40,832 nucleotides of DNA from Candidatus Thorarchaeota archaeon (GCA_019894665.1 JAGXOC010000012.1:1-40832); one strand, 5' to 3'. Shown: positions 26,207 to 35,208, counted from the stretch's first letter. Translations and numbers: made by a program. Notes: a model not told the origin generated them from the letters alone.

Positions 26207-26996
26207 TGTTGTCTACGGTTCTTATTGAACGTCTAAATTGTTCAAGTTGTTCACTTAGCTGTTTCCGGATCATTCGGATTGCATATTTGCTTGTCTTCAT
26301 CTTGAATGGAATAATCGTTTCTACGAGAACCAAGTTTTCTGGAGGCGCAGGTTGAATACCACTTGGAAGACCTTTCTGTCCTGAGAGAATATCGTTGATT
26401 GTTTCGAGTTTGATTTTTTCAGTTCCAATTTCTGTGAGTAAGGTGACCATTTTACGTACGAGTTTCCAGAGAAATCGAGTCCCAAAAATATCCAAAAAGT
26501 ATGTGTCATTGTAATCATGAATTGATATGTTCAGAATTGTTGTGAGGGTGTTACGACCAGCATCAGGTTTTGAAAGTTGACTGAAATTATTAGATCCTAT
26601 CAAAAGAGCTGCGGCTTTTTTGACAACTTCAAGATTCAAATTAGCCCAAGAATTGTCAAGATAGTATCGATAATGCCGCATTAATACATCATAACGAGGA
26701 ACAAAATTCGGAGGGGCTTTTGTAGATGTCCACAATATGATATCATCTGGAAGGTGGCGATTGATTTTCTCGATAATGAATTGTTTTTCAGTAGTAATCA
26801 TAACTAATTGTCCAATACTATGGACTCCTCTGTCAGTCCTGCCAGATAATTGTACTGTTTGAGTGGAATGGTGTTCTCCACTCCATTTTGTAAGAGCCTC
26901 AATCAATTCTCCCTGAACCGTGACAAAACCTGGTTGGTATTGTGAACCGTAATATCGACCACCAAGGTAGAACAAACGAGACAAATAATTCGGCAT
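26121..26996 (-). CDS. truA: tRNA pseudouridine synthase A
   Basis: Makes pseudouridine at positions 38-40 of the tRNA anticodon arm. The catalytic aspartate D55 is in LSGRTDRGVHSIGQ, and YLGGRYYGSQYQP is the typical opening. The length, 291, is slightly long; the last 30 residues are antisense to the end of rfcL and look like an extension. ATG follows GAGGTT with an 8-nt spacer. It is the last gene of the run orc1/cdc6, winged-helix protein, truA. Confidence 0.94.
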   Translation of the reverse strand: MPNYLSRLFYLGGRYYGSQYQPGFVTVQGELIEALTKWSGEHHSTQTVQLSGRTDRGVHSIGQLVMITTEKQFIIEKINRHLPDDIILWTSTKAPPNFVPRYDVLMRHYRYYLDNSWANLNLEVVKKAAALLIGSNNFSQLSKPDAGRNTLTTILNISIHDYNDTYFLDIFGTRFLWKLVRKMVTLLTEIGTEKIKLETINDILSGQKGLPSGIQPAPPENLVLVETIIPFKMKTSKYAIRMIRKQLSEQLEQFRRSIRTVDNIIDYFSEPRMTSPHSAKLRNHSDSLDQS

Positions 26997-27011
26997 GTCA
27001 TGAAAACCTCA

Positions 27012-27299
27012 TCATGACTCCCAGAGATTGAACAAACTCCTTAATGAACGGGCTCTAAGATCTTCTATCTTGTATCGATAAATCTTGATTCTTGACCCAT
27101 GTATCTTCTCTTCTATGAGTCCAGATTTTATCAGCACCTTAAGATGTGATCTCGTTGAACTGTGATTGAGACCCACTTTTCTACAAAGTTCTGAAATAAG
27201 TAGCTCATTGGAAAGAGCTAGCTCTTTCAGAATCTTGATTCTACCTCGTGATGAGAATATGTCCTCAATGGCAACTTTTGGTGAGCTTTCAGCGTCCAT
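27012..27299 (-). CDS. Winged-helix protein cotranscribed with orc1/cdc6
   Basis: A 95-residue winged-helix DNA-binding protein of the ArsR/MarR kind: FSSRGRIKILKELAL first helix, LISELCRKVGLN, recognition helix HSSTRSHLKVLIKSGLI, and a wing with KIHGSRIKIYR. There is no obvious ligand domain. Its ATG directly abuts the stop codon of orc1/cdc6, so it is almost certainly co-translated with it. A role in controlling initiator expression, or as a small DNA-binding partner, is inference. Confidence 0.8.
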   Translation of the reverse strand: MDAESSPKVAIEDIFSSRGRIKILKELALSNELLISELCRKVGLNHSSTRSHLKVLIKSGLIEEKIHGSRIKIYRYKIEDLRARSLRSLFNLWES

Positions 27300-28517
27300 T
27301 TATTTTCTCTTAGCCTCCTTGGATGTATCTAGTAACCCTGAGAGGAATTGTTCTAACATCTCAGCTGGAACATCAGAGAATCCAATAAGTGTAGTTTGAC
27401 CTCTCTGACCTGTGCCTGATTTCTTTGCATCTATTATCCCGTGAGAGTGCAAATCTTGAACCCATTCCCAGATTTGGGTATGTGCCCGTGGTTCTTCATA
27501 GTACTCCTCACATATCGAGCGATACATTTCTTCAACTTCACCCATCGTGACATACGCACTACGAATTTCCCTAAGTTGTCTTGCTGCGGCCAATAACAGA
27601 AGTTTGTGTTGTGTGGGCAGTGCTGCAAAAATCTCTTTTCTAAGCTCAGGATGAGTGTCAGCTTTCGCACGACGTGCATAATCGGGTATTACGATATCTG
27701 CTTGGTCACTGTCAGCACGTTTACCTGCACGCCATAGAAGCTCAATTGCATAGCGTGCATCACCGTGCTCTGATGCAATATCACAGATGACTTGGATTGT
27801 TTCATCCATGACCGTCTTTTTCTCAAAGGCCATATCTATACGGTCTCCGAGTATGTCATAAAGTGCATCACGATTGTATCTTGAGAATCGAAGAACATTA
27901 CGTTGTAGCGTGCTTTGTGTACTAGAATCAAGAATTTCATCATCAAGGGGGATTTTGCGACCTATTCCTATGATTGAGAGACGTTGTGTAGCATTTAGTC
28001 TATCGTCCATGAGTCTTGTAAGATCATAGAGGATGTCAGCACCTCTCTGGCGGATGAAATAATCAAGTTCATCGAGAATCAAGAGGAGATATCGATCCTC
28101 TTCATCTAGAACCTCAACTAGCATTTGTAGTAGTTCGTCGGGAGAATGTCCACGTCTGGGAAATTTTGGCACGAATTCCCTTAACGCTCGAAGAAACACT
28201 AGGTATTCTGTCTTGTTTACACGACAGTTGATGTGAATACTGTGAAGTCTGATATTACGCCTCTTTGCAGCTTGAATCATTTGTTCTGAGAATCGTTTAG
28301 CTACAGCTGTCTTTCCAGTCCCTACAGGACCCTCAATGATGAATTTGTGGCTTGTTCGGCCTGGTGAACTGATTAAGGTCTTAAAACTTTGAACAAGTGT
28401 CCGTATCTCAGATTGTCGATGTGGAAGACTCTCTGGCACGTAGTCGATAGACAGGAACTGCTCTGATTTGAACACACTACGTCTACTGAGTTCATCTTCA
28501 ACATAGTCGTGAGGCAT
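27300..28517 (-). CDS. orc1: Orc1/Cdc6 replication initiator
   Basis: AAA+ origin-binding initiator and MCM loader, 405 residues. Walker A is EGPVGTGKT (62-70), Walker B LLILDELDYF (145-154), sensor 1 RLSIIGIGRK, and a sensor 2 region HGDARYAIELLWRAG. The C-terminal winged helix covers about 300-395. A minus-strand TATA box at 28548-28555 is 31-38 nt before the ATG, and no Shine-Dalgarno sequence is visible, so the message is near-leaderless. It heads a three-gene operon. Such genes often sit beside their origin, here the gap on its upstream side. Confidence 0.95.
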   Translation of the reverse strand: MPHDYVEDELSRRSVFKSEQFLSIDYVPESLPHRQSEIRTLVQSFKTLISSPGRTSHKFIIEGPVGTGKTAVAKRFSEQMIQAAKRRNIRLHSIHINCRVNKTEYLVFLRALREFVPKFPRRGHSPDELLQMLVEVLDEEDRYLLLILDELDYFIRQRGADILYDLTRLMDDRLNATQRLSIIGIGRKIPLDDEILDSSTQSTLQRNVLRFSRYNRDALYDILGDRIDMAFEKKTVMDETIQVICDIASEHGDARYAIELLWRAGKRADSDQADIVIPDYARRAKADTHPELRKEIFAALPTQHKLLLLAAARQLREIRSAYVTMGEVEEMYRSICEEYYEEPRAHTQIWEWVQDLHSHGIIDAKKSGTGQRGQTTLIGFSDVPAEMLEQFLSGLLDTSKEAKRK

Positions 28518-28547
28518 ATCAATCCAAAAGCAAATCTACGGATGCAC

Positions 28548-28555
28548 CTTAAAAG
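28548..28555 (-). promoter_or_regulatory. TATA box of orc1/cdc6
   Basis: Minus-strand CTTTTAAG, 31-38 nt before the ATG, consistent with a near-leaderless transcript. Confidence 0.5.
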
Positions 28556-28720
28556 CATTTGCGGAGTGTACGATTAAACGTATAATTAGAGAGGAGGTTG
28601 CCGAAAGTATTGGCGAGCTCCTAACTCAAGATCCATATCATCGTCATTTCTGACTCATAGGGGTCATAGCAATCATCACTCGCCGTGAATGTAATTGTTT
28701 ATCTTCCCTTAAACTTGACG
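28556..28720. other. Non-coding gap beside orc1/cdc6, candidate origin region
   Basis: About 165 nt without a convincing gene between orc1/cdc6 and tRNA-Gly. It holds a small AT-rich patch with ACGATTAAACGTATAATTA near 28570-28588, a GAGGAGGTTG tract, and little else. I find no repeated origin-recognition box by eye. The origin assignment is by context only. Confidence 0.25.
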
Positions 28721-28728
28721 AAAAACAG

Positions 28729-28805
28729 TGGTGCGACCGCCGGGATTTGAACCCGGCTTGGAAGCTTGGGAGGCTTCCGTCCTAACCAGGCTAGACCACG
28801 GTCGC
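28729..28805 (-). tRNA. tRNA-Gly(CCC)
   Basis: A complete intronless cloverleaf of 77 nt with encoded CCA. The acceptor stem GCGACCG pairs with CGGTCGC, D stem GTCT pairs with GGAC, anticodon stem GAAGC/GCTTC encloses CTCCCAA with anticodon CCC, and the T stem is CCGGG/CCCGG around TTCAAAT. The discriminator is A. A run of five T follows the 3' end on the minus strand. It gives a useful local contrast to the two intron-bearing tRNAs. Confidence 0.96.
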
Positions 28806-28828
28806 TTTGTGACACACCAAATAATTTT

Positions 28829-28838
28829 TGATAAAAGA
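28829..28838 (-). promoter_or_regulatory. TATA box of tRNA-Gly
   Basis: Minus-strand TCTTTTATCA lies 24-33 nt before the mature 5' end, so transcription starts at or very near the tRNA. Confidence 0.55.
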
Positions 28839-28915
28839 CTATCGGCATTCTAGAACTGTTGTAAGAGCATACTTATCTTGACCATAGTGCCAAACGCCAA
28901 CTTGGAGTCATAGCA

Positions 28916-30046
28916 ATGTCCGTCAGAAATGAAGCAGTCGAGTTCTGGCAGGGAAACCAAGCGTGTGCAGAAGCTGCGATTGCTGCAGGTTGCAGATTCT
29001 TTGCAGGTTATCCCATCACACCAGCTTCTGAAGTTGCAGAAATTATGTCGGTCAAACTTCCCACAATTGGAGGCATATACCTTCAGATGGAAGATGAGAT
29101 TGCTGCCATATCTGCTGTGATTGGTAGCTCGTGGGGAGGTGCTTTGTCAATGACTGCGACCTCAGGTCCTGGATTTAGTCTAATGCAAGAGAGTATAGGA
29201 TATGCCATGATGACGGAAACTCCTTGTGTCATTGTGAATGTTCAAAGGGCTGGTCCGAGTACAGGACAGGCTACAAAAGCTGCTCAAGGAGATTTCATGC
29301 AAACAAGATGGGGGACACATGGGGACCATGAGAGTATTGTACTTGCCCCTAACTCTGCTCAAGAAACCTATGAACTGACATTGAAATCATTCGAACTTTC
29401 TGAAAAACTAAGGCATCCTGTTATTCTATTGTCAGATGAGATTGTAGCGCATTCACGGGAAAGAGTCGTTGTTGATAGAAGTAAAGATGTTTCAGTAAAG
29501 AGACGATTCACAACGAAGGGGGATATTCCCTATGGGATGGTTGATGCTGATGGGCATGCACTGATGCCGAGATTTGGAGATGGACATGATTTGCTCATCA
29601 CAGGATCCACCCATAATGAGCAGGGATTTCGAAAAACTGCAGACCCAGAAGTCCATGATAAACTAGTTCGTAGATTATCAGCCAAGATTCTGGATGTTCA
29701 TGATTTAATAAAAGACTGCCAAATTTCAGGTCCTGATACGGCTACATGGGGTGTTGTTTCGTTTGGTTCCACATCTAGGTCAGTAGAGGAATTGATGGCA
29801 ATTACTTCAGAACCCACTCTTCGATCTTTAAGGTTGAGAACCTTGTGGCCTTTCCCTGATGATGTAATAAGGGAGTTTGCTAAATCGGTTGATAGACTAT
29901 TGGTGCCTGAGCTCAGTCTTGGTCAATTATCAAGAGAAGTTAGTCGAGCTGTGGGCGGGATAATAGATGTTGTTCCTTTGAACAAGATTGGTGGAGGTCT
30001 CATGATTGAACCGGATGAGATTCTTCGTGAGATTAAGAAATCTTGA
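28916..30046 (+). CDS. korA: 2-oxoacid:ferredoxin oxidoreductase alpha subunit (KorA-like)
   Basis: Alpha subunit of a 2-oxoglutarate/2-oxoacid:ferredoxin oxidoreductase, which decarboxylates 2-oxoacids to acyl-CoA with reduction of ferredoxin. The 376 residues open with the family core FFAGYPITPASE near 28-39, then QMEDEIAAISAVIGSSWGG and TSGPGFSLMQE. The C-terminal half has the transketolase C-terminal-like domain ending LRTLWPFPDDVI. GGAG lies 8 nt before the ATG. No beta subunit (korB) follows: the next frame is on the opposite strand and overlaps korA by 124 bp. Either korB is elsewhere or the local order was rearranged. Confidence 0.92.
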   Translation: MSVRNEAVEFWQGNQACAEAAIAAGCRFFAGYPITPASEVAEIMSVKLPTIGGIYLQMEDEIAAISAVIGSSWGGALSMTATSGPGFSLMQESIGYAMMTETPCVIVNVQRAGPSTGQATKAAQGDFMQTRWGTHGDHESIVLAPNSAQETYELTLKSFELSEKLRHPVILLSDEIVAHSRERVVVDRSKDVSVKRRFTTKGDIPYGMVDADGHALMPRFGDGHDLLITGSTHNEQGFRKTADPEVHDKLVRRLSAKILDVHDLIKDCQISGPDTATWGVVSFGSTSRSVEELMAITSEPTLRSLRLRTLWPFPDDVIREFAKSVDRLLVPELSLGQLSREVSRAVGGIIDVVPLNKIGGGLMIEPDEILREIKKS

Positions 30047-31734
30047 GGATGTTCAATCACTGGAGTGTGAATATTCAACTCGTTATCACTTGTTGTTATC
30101 ACAATAGTGATGTTGGTTTGCATCCAGACTTGGATGGTCATTGAGTAGTTAATTGTCTTGAAGTATTGACTATTGATTATGAAAGTGAAATTGTGAAAAC
30201 CTGGGGATATCCATATGGGAAGGGAAATGGTTTGGGTGATGTTTGAATTGACATGGACAGTGACTGTAAAAGGAGTGTTTGTATCATCACAGAATGCGGA
30301 TATATTGACCCAGGAAACTGATTGATTGTTATCATCTATAAGATCTAGATCAAATTCCAAAGTTTCGCCATAATGTGCGATTTCAGCTGATACGATAGCA
30401 TCCATTGTTCCAATAACAACCAAATTGATTTGTGGAGGAGCTGTGAACTGATAAGATTCCCTTACGGAAGATATGTTGACAGTATGTTGTCCCACTGAGA
30501 TATTGTGCCAAATTGGAATCACTAAGAAACTGGGTATATTCGGCTGAAAATCGGATACTAGTGAAAACTGCTGTGTTTGGTCTGTGAATTGTAATTGTAT
30601 TGATTGATTCCAGTCAAGAGCTGATTCGATGAGAAACTCTACTGTTACATTGTTTCCTCTCGTAACATTCCAATAAGGTAGGATTGTTGAAAATTGCAAT
30701 GAGTTGGCTAATACATTCACAATAGTTGATGCTTCAGCAATCTGATATTGAGGGTTAGTTGTGGTGAGATTGATTTGATAGGAACCTGGGCTAGCATTGA
30801 AAGGAATCATGTTTGAATATTGTCCATTCCCCAGATTTGTCAATATTCCAGAACCAAAGCTTGTCGTCCATGCAACTATGCTATCATCTATAGGGCTCGA
30901 ATCTAAGTCAGTATGTTCCACTATGATTTCAGCCTGATCTATATGGCTCTCATTAGGTGATTGACAATATACAGATCCAGGTGATGAAATTATGGTCAAA
31001 TTTGACAAGGCGGGAAGAACGGTGACTTGAAATGAGTCTGCAAAGGGGAGAAAATCTTCGTTCCCATCACCGGAAACTGTCAGGTTGTATAGACCAGGTG
31101 GTCCAAGCGAGTCGTTCCAGTTAAGACTTATCATTCCTTCAGAAGTTGTTGCAATGTTCGTATCCAGTATTGTTTGTGCAATCGAGTTCTCCACTTGAAT
31201 GTTGACAGACTCACCTGAATAACCGATATTGCTGTTGTGTATACTGGCAACATTTAGTGAGAGTGATGTGTTCAATCCATATTGCACTGAAAGAGAGGAA
31301 AGCGGAATCGTTGTTAGATGTCCTCTATTGATTGTTATTTCGATGTTATCGCCAGCACTTTGCGAGACTGTATCAAAGATTTCCACGGTAAAAAGAACAT
31401 AAGCTTGAACTCCAGGCACGTTAGGAGAAGTATGCTCTGGTAATATTGTATATGATGAGTTCAGGTAACGGACTGAAGGAGATGGCGGAATGAAATACTC
31501 ATCTGCAAAAGATGGTCCAAGATCAGTCACTACGGCAAATGAAATGTAGCACCATCCATCATTGCTGAAATCTGTTATAAGTTTTGCAACCATGTCGATT
31601 GTTTCTCCAACTTCGTACACTAATTTGTCTGTTTCAAAGTACTGGAAATCAAAATAGAATGCTGAAACTGGAATAGTAAGACATGCGATAAGGAGTAGTG
31701 AGATAGGGACAAGTGCTGTTGATTTTCGTTTCAC
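29923..31734 (-). CDS. Secreted multi-domain Ig-like surface protein
   Basis: A 603-residue exported protein. Residues 5-25 form a signal peptide (LVPISLLLIACLTIPVSA, cleavage after SA). The rest is beta-rich with repeated Ig-like or CARDB-like modules of about 100 residues, many N-x-S/T sequons, and few cysteines or lysines. There is no C-terminal membrane anchor: the last 45 residues (from about DNELNIHTP) are antisense to the end of korA and look unlike the rest, which suggests loss of the original C-terminus. It is divergent from the RPB8-like gene. Likely cell-surface or extracellular, binding partner unknown. Confidence 0.75.
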   Translation of the reverse strand: MKRKSTALVPISLLLIACLTIPVSAFYFDFQYFETDKLVYEVGETIDMVAKLITDFSNDGWCYISFAVVTDLGPSFADEYFIPPSPSVRYLNSSYTILPEHTSPNVPGVQAYVLFTVEIFDTVSQSAGDNIEITINRGHLTTIPLSSLSVQYGLNTSLSLNVASIHNSNIGYSGESVNIQVENSIAQTILDTNIATTSEGMISLNWNDSLGPPGLYNLTVSGDGNEDFLPFADSFQVTVLPALSNLTIISSPGSVYCQSPNESHIDQAEIIVEHTDLDSSPIDDSIVAWTTSFGSGILTNLGNGQYSNMIPFNASPGSYQINLTTTNPQYQIAEASTIVNVLANSLQFSTILPYWNVTRGNNVTVEFLIESALDWNQSIQLQFTDQTQQFSLVSDFQPNIPSFLVIPIWHNISVGQHTVNISSVRESYQFTAPPQINLVVIGTMDAIVSAEIAHYGETLEFDLDLIDDNNQSVSWVNISAFCDDTNTPFTVTVHVNSNITQTISLPIWISPGFHNFTFIINSQYFKTINYSMTIQVWMQTNITIVITTSDNELNIHTPVIEHPQDFLISRRISSGSIMRPPPILFKGTTSIIPPTARLTSLDN

Positions 31735-31855
31735 TTAACTACACCAGAAAATTGTCATTATCTTTCTTAAAAAACAGCACATGGTTTCAACGACAGGTTT
31801 AATTCACAATAGAATGCCGTCTGCCATAGGCTCTGTGGATAGAGGTGTATTATCA

Positions 31856-32221
31856 ATGGTAATTCGGCTTGCGACTGCTGTCATTGACTCTGTTGAAGAA
31901 ACTGAAACTAGAAGATTGAAGTTGCTGAAGGTGTCCTCGAAAAGTAATGGTGCCACACTCACATTGGAACTACCTGATGCATTATGTGACACATTAAACA
32001 CCAATGATTCGATTACTGTGGTTATTGATTCTAAGCCAATTACAAAGGGTGAACAGGCAAAGCTCTACGTTGAGAGTAGTGTTTTCAAGAAACTGGAGAA
32101 TAATGGTCTAGAGGTAATTGGATCAGTGGGAGGACTACGGTTGGTCTTCACGCTTGGAAAAGCCACTCCAAGTCAGAGTAATATCTTCAACTCTGAGAAA
32201 TTCTTCCTAGCAATTATGTGA
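31856..32221 (+). CDS. Probable RPB8-like RNA polymerase subunit (Rpo8/RpoG)
   Basis: From the ATG at 31856 the protein is 121 residues, close to the size of archaeal Rpo8. It shows an OB-like beta pattern with TLTLELPDAL, a DSITVVIDSK strand and a late EVIGSVGGLRLVF, which resembles the SFGGLLMRL signature at the end of eukaryotic RPB8. The frame is open from 31781, but GAGGTG at 31842-31847 lies 8 nt before the inner ATG, which decides the start. A general transcription factor gene (TFB) follows 174 bp downstream on the same strand. The similarity is real but short, so a different OB-fold protein cannot be excluded. Confidence 0.6.
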   Translation: MVIRLATAVIDSVEETETRRLKLLKVSSKSNGATLTLELPDALCDTLNTNDSITVVIDSKPITKGEQAKLYVESSVFKKLENNGLEVIGSVGGLRLVFTLGKATPSQSNIFNSEKFFLAIM

Positions 32222-32395
32222 AATTACATTCACTAGTAATCATGTCGTATTACTTTCGGTCATCTCTCTTTCTGACCAGACCGACAAAGACTGTTCAATA
32301 CTGGTAATAGTTCGCTTAGACAGACGGGTATTCTCTGTGAGTGTATATCTAGTATCTGAAACTTAGTTAGGAATGGTTGTGCACACTCTTAGTGG

Positions 32396-33439
32396 GTGTG
32401 GTTTTTGACTAATGGAACATGTGAATCTCGTTTAACGAATTCAAAATCCTGTCCTGACTGTAGTGGTTTCCTAGTCACTAGTCAAGGGCATATAGTGTGT
32501 GCTGAGTGTGGTTTAGTACTCTCAAGAGAGTATGTTTTGCCCACATACCAGATGGGACAACGAACCAAAGGCGACGTTCCTGATGCAAGTATGTATGTAT
32601 CTTTGGGAAATCGGATGCATATTGTAGATGGCCTTGGTAGTTACATAGGCTTTCACAAAGACCGGTATTTTCAGGACTCCCAAGGGCATGCACTTTCTGG
32701 AAGAAGTCAGAAGAAGTTCAAACGTCTGAAAACAATATACAGTACCAGAATTAGAATTGGGAAAAATGAGGCAAAGTATAGAGCTCTACGAACCCTCAAT
32801 CATGTGTCAAAACTTCTTATGATTAATGAACAAGTTCGCGATCGAACCGCGTATCTGTACAAGAAAGTGGTGAACGAATCAGTAGGAAAAGTTAGCAATA
32901 ACATACTACTGATAGCAGTCTGTCTTCTCATGGCTGTAAGAGAGTTCAAAGAAGAGGCTCCAATAACACTTGATGAGATAGCTGATGTGTTTGAGAAATG
33001 CGGACATCGAGTTAATGTGAGAGCAATTGTGCGGGAAGCACTCAGACTCAAATCACTTACAGGCCACTCACCTGAGATACGAAAACCAGAGGACTATGTC
33101 CCAAGGGTGATTTCCATGTTGATGAATAATCCAAGAGTGGTCAGTAAGGTTCAATCACGCGGCTGGGAACTAAAAGACTACGAGAATGCTCTCAGAAACA
33201 AGACACTGGAAGTTCTCAAAATGATACCTGCTTCAAAGCGAGGTGGAAGGAACCCTTTCATATTCACGGTTTCAGCGGCCTATGCCAGCGATCGGTTGAT
33301 AGCTCTGCAGTATGAACGGCGAGCGGTTCTGACTCAAAAGCTTGCATCAACTGCAACAAAAGTAGCTGAGTACAGTATCAGAGACCATTTCGGGATGATG
33401 AAGAAGGTTATCGAAGTATCTCATGCGAGCATCCAGTGA
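32396..33439 (+). CDS. tfb: Transcription initiation factor B (TFB)
   Basis: Archaeal TFIIB, which bridges TBP-TATA and RNA polymerase. The N-terminal zinc ribbon has C19, C22, C35 and C38 (CPDC, CAEC), followed by the B-reader/linker (LGSYIGFHKDRYFQD) and two cyclin-like repeats (about 125-220 and 225-330). The C-terminal helix-turn-helix resembles BRE-recognising TFBs (QKLASTATKVAEYSIRDHF). The length, 347, is a little longer than usual. GTG 32396 is the longest start, and TTG 32405 with GGTG upstream is the alternative. The 174-bp gap before it has no other recognisable gene. Confidence 0.92.
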   Translation: MWFLTNGTCESRLTNSKSCPDCSGFLVTSQGHIVCAECGLVLSREYVLPTYQMGQRTKGDVPDASMYVSLGNRMHIVDGLGSYIGFHKDRYFQDSQGHALSGRSQKKFKRLKTIYSTRIRIGKNEAKYRALRTLNHVSKLLMINEQVRDRTAYLYKKVVNESVGKVSNNILLIAVCLLMAVREFKEEAPITLDEIADVFEKCGHRVNVRAIVREALRLKSLTGHSPEIRKPEDYVPRVISMLMNNPRVVSKVQSRGWELKDYENALRNKTLEVLKMIPASKRGGRNPFIFTVSAAYASDRLIALQYERRAVLTQKLASTATKVAEYSIRDHFGMMKKVIEVSHASIQ

Positions 33440-33513
33440 TTGAAACTGTTTACCTAGGAGATTATCTTGGATTTCTCTGAATAAGGCGTAGAAAATATGA
33501 GGTGACTGACTAG

Positions 33514-35208
33514 GTGAATTCGGATATTCATGTAATTCATTGCCCTAGTGGACGCTGCGAGAGATGTCCCCAGAGAAGTGACCAGGGTTGTCAAAAACTT
33601 AGGCATATCAAAGAGTGTGGAGAAGGAAAATCACAGATATTGTTGGCTGAAACTGAAAGAGGAATTCTCCACTTCTGTGGGTCAAATGGTTTACGGCAAT
33701 CTGAACCATCTTGGCGGACCGAAGGGTGGGAAAGTGTTTTCGTAGGCACAATTAGTCACCTGTTTGAGGGATTGGATGAAATTCTTGCATTATACAAAGT
33801 TGGACCGTACCTATCCATGTTCAAACAGAGCGAGTATAGTCAGACGAAATACATCACAATTCCAATAGTTAGAACCTCCCTGGAACATTCTCTCATTGAT
33901 GAGTTAAGTCAAAAATCAGTACAGATTGGAGATAGATCATTGTCATTGAGAGAAAGCATTACTCAGAAACTAAAGCAGGATAGCGAAGATATTTTGAAAC
34001 ACATTATGAGCCTATTACCTGAAATTAATGAAACAACAAGAGCAAATCTTTCAGAGATTATTGCTCATCGTCGAAGTGTTCTTGGGTCGATTATGCCTAT
34101 CATTTTAGATGATTTTGTAGAAGAGATATATCTTGACCGTCCAGGAGTCCCTATTTATTTCGATCACCAGAAATACGGTAGATGTGTTACTACAATTACA
34201 TTTCAAGAGTATGAAGTGCCGAAGATTGTCACATTAATTCGTGCTGAGAGTAACCTTCACCTAGATAGAAGTAATCCATCTCTCAAGATGGATTTGCAGA
34301 TTCAAAATGCATCTCTTCGTTTCTCTGCAAGTATACCACCACTTAGTCCTGATGGATTGCACCTTGAGATACGTCGAGCTAGAAATCGTCCATTCTCAGT
34401 TGGTGATTTGGTTGAAAATGGTACAATGACTCCTGAAGTTGCGGCAATCTTACTATTTGCAGTTTCATGTCGATTCAATATCACAGTGACCGGGGGTCCT
34501 GGAACTGGTAAGACTACACTGCTGAATGCTTTAGATATGACTACTCCAACGTGGTGGAGAAAAATCTACATTGAGGATGCTATTGAAAGTAGAGACCAAA
34601 GAAAGCATCATCAAGTTCGGTTTAGAGTGGATCCCATGGATGAACAATTAATGAAGTTCAGTAAGAGTGATGAAATAATCAAATGTCTTCACAGATCACC
34701 GGATTATCTTATTCTTGGTGAAATACAGACTGCAGAGCATAGTAAGGCTCTATTTCAGGCGATAACTGCTGGTCTCCGTACTATTCAAACCTGCCACAGT
34801 GGGTCAGCTTCAAGTCTTATTTCAAGATGGAAGCTTGGACATGATATTAAGGATGACAATCTTGCGCTAATGGATGTCATCGTTACCCTTGAGAGACCTA
34901 GACCAGGTGAGTCAAAACGTAGAGTGAGTGAGATTATAGAAATAAGAAGAAAAGTAGTAGATGGTTTATTGGAATTTTCGGGTCTGAATGTGGTGTATGA
35001 TAGTAATCAAGGAGTGAATGATAACTGGGCACATGATGGAGCCTTTATGGTCAGTGCGAAAGATTTTGGGATTGAGAGTCATGTTCCAGCTCTGAAAAAC
35101 TTGATTGATGAAATTCGTCATAATACATACCTCCCCAATTTTGAGATACTGAGTGAGAAGATGTGGTCGTGCGGACATCCTATGATGTATAATAATCAAA
35201 GAACATGA
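33514..35208 (+). CDS. Type II/IV secretion ATPase (FlaI/GspE/VirB11 family) with N-terminal cysteine cluster
   Basis: Hexameric motor ATPase of the type IV pilus/archaellum kind, 564 residues. Walker A is GGPGTGKT (327-334), the Asp box IYIEDAIES follows at about 352-360, Walker B ends LGEI with E403, and the His box is in QTCHSGSASS near 428-437. Residues 10-35 hold five cysteines spaced C-x4-C-x2-C-x7-C-x8-C, a likely metal or Fe-S site not part of the usual ATPase. GTG is preceded by GAGGTGA with an 8-nt spacer. A small pilin-like gene follows at once, but no TadC/FlaJ membrane platform gene is nearby. Confidence 0.9.
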   Translation: MNSDIHVIHCPSGRCERCPQRSDQGCQKLRHIKECGEGKSQILLAETERGILHFCGSNGLRQSEPSWRTEGWESVFVGTISHLFEGLDEILALYKVGPYLSMFKQSEYSQTKYITIPIVRTSLEHSLIDELSQKSVQIGDRSLSLRESITQKLKQDSEDILKHIMSLLPEINETTRANLSEIIAHRRSVLGSIMPIILDDFVEEIYLDRPGVPIYFDHQKYGRCVTTITFQEYEVPKIVTLIRAESNLHLDRSNPSLKMDLQIQNASLRFSASIPPLSPDGLHLEIRRARNRPFSVGDLVENGTMTPEVAAILLFAVSCRFNITVTGGPGTGKTTLLNALDMTTPTWWRKIYIEDAIESRDQRKHHQVRFRVDPMDEQLMKFSKSDEIIKCLHRSPDYLILGEIQTAEHSKALFQAITAGLRTIQTCHSGSASSLISRWKLGHDIKDDNLALMDVIVTLERPRPGESKRRVSEIIEIRRKVVDGLLEFSGLNVVYDSNQGVNDNWAHDGAFMVSAKDFGIESHVPALKNLIDEIRHNTYLPNFEILSEKMWSCGHPMMYNNQRT

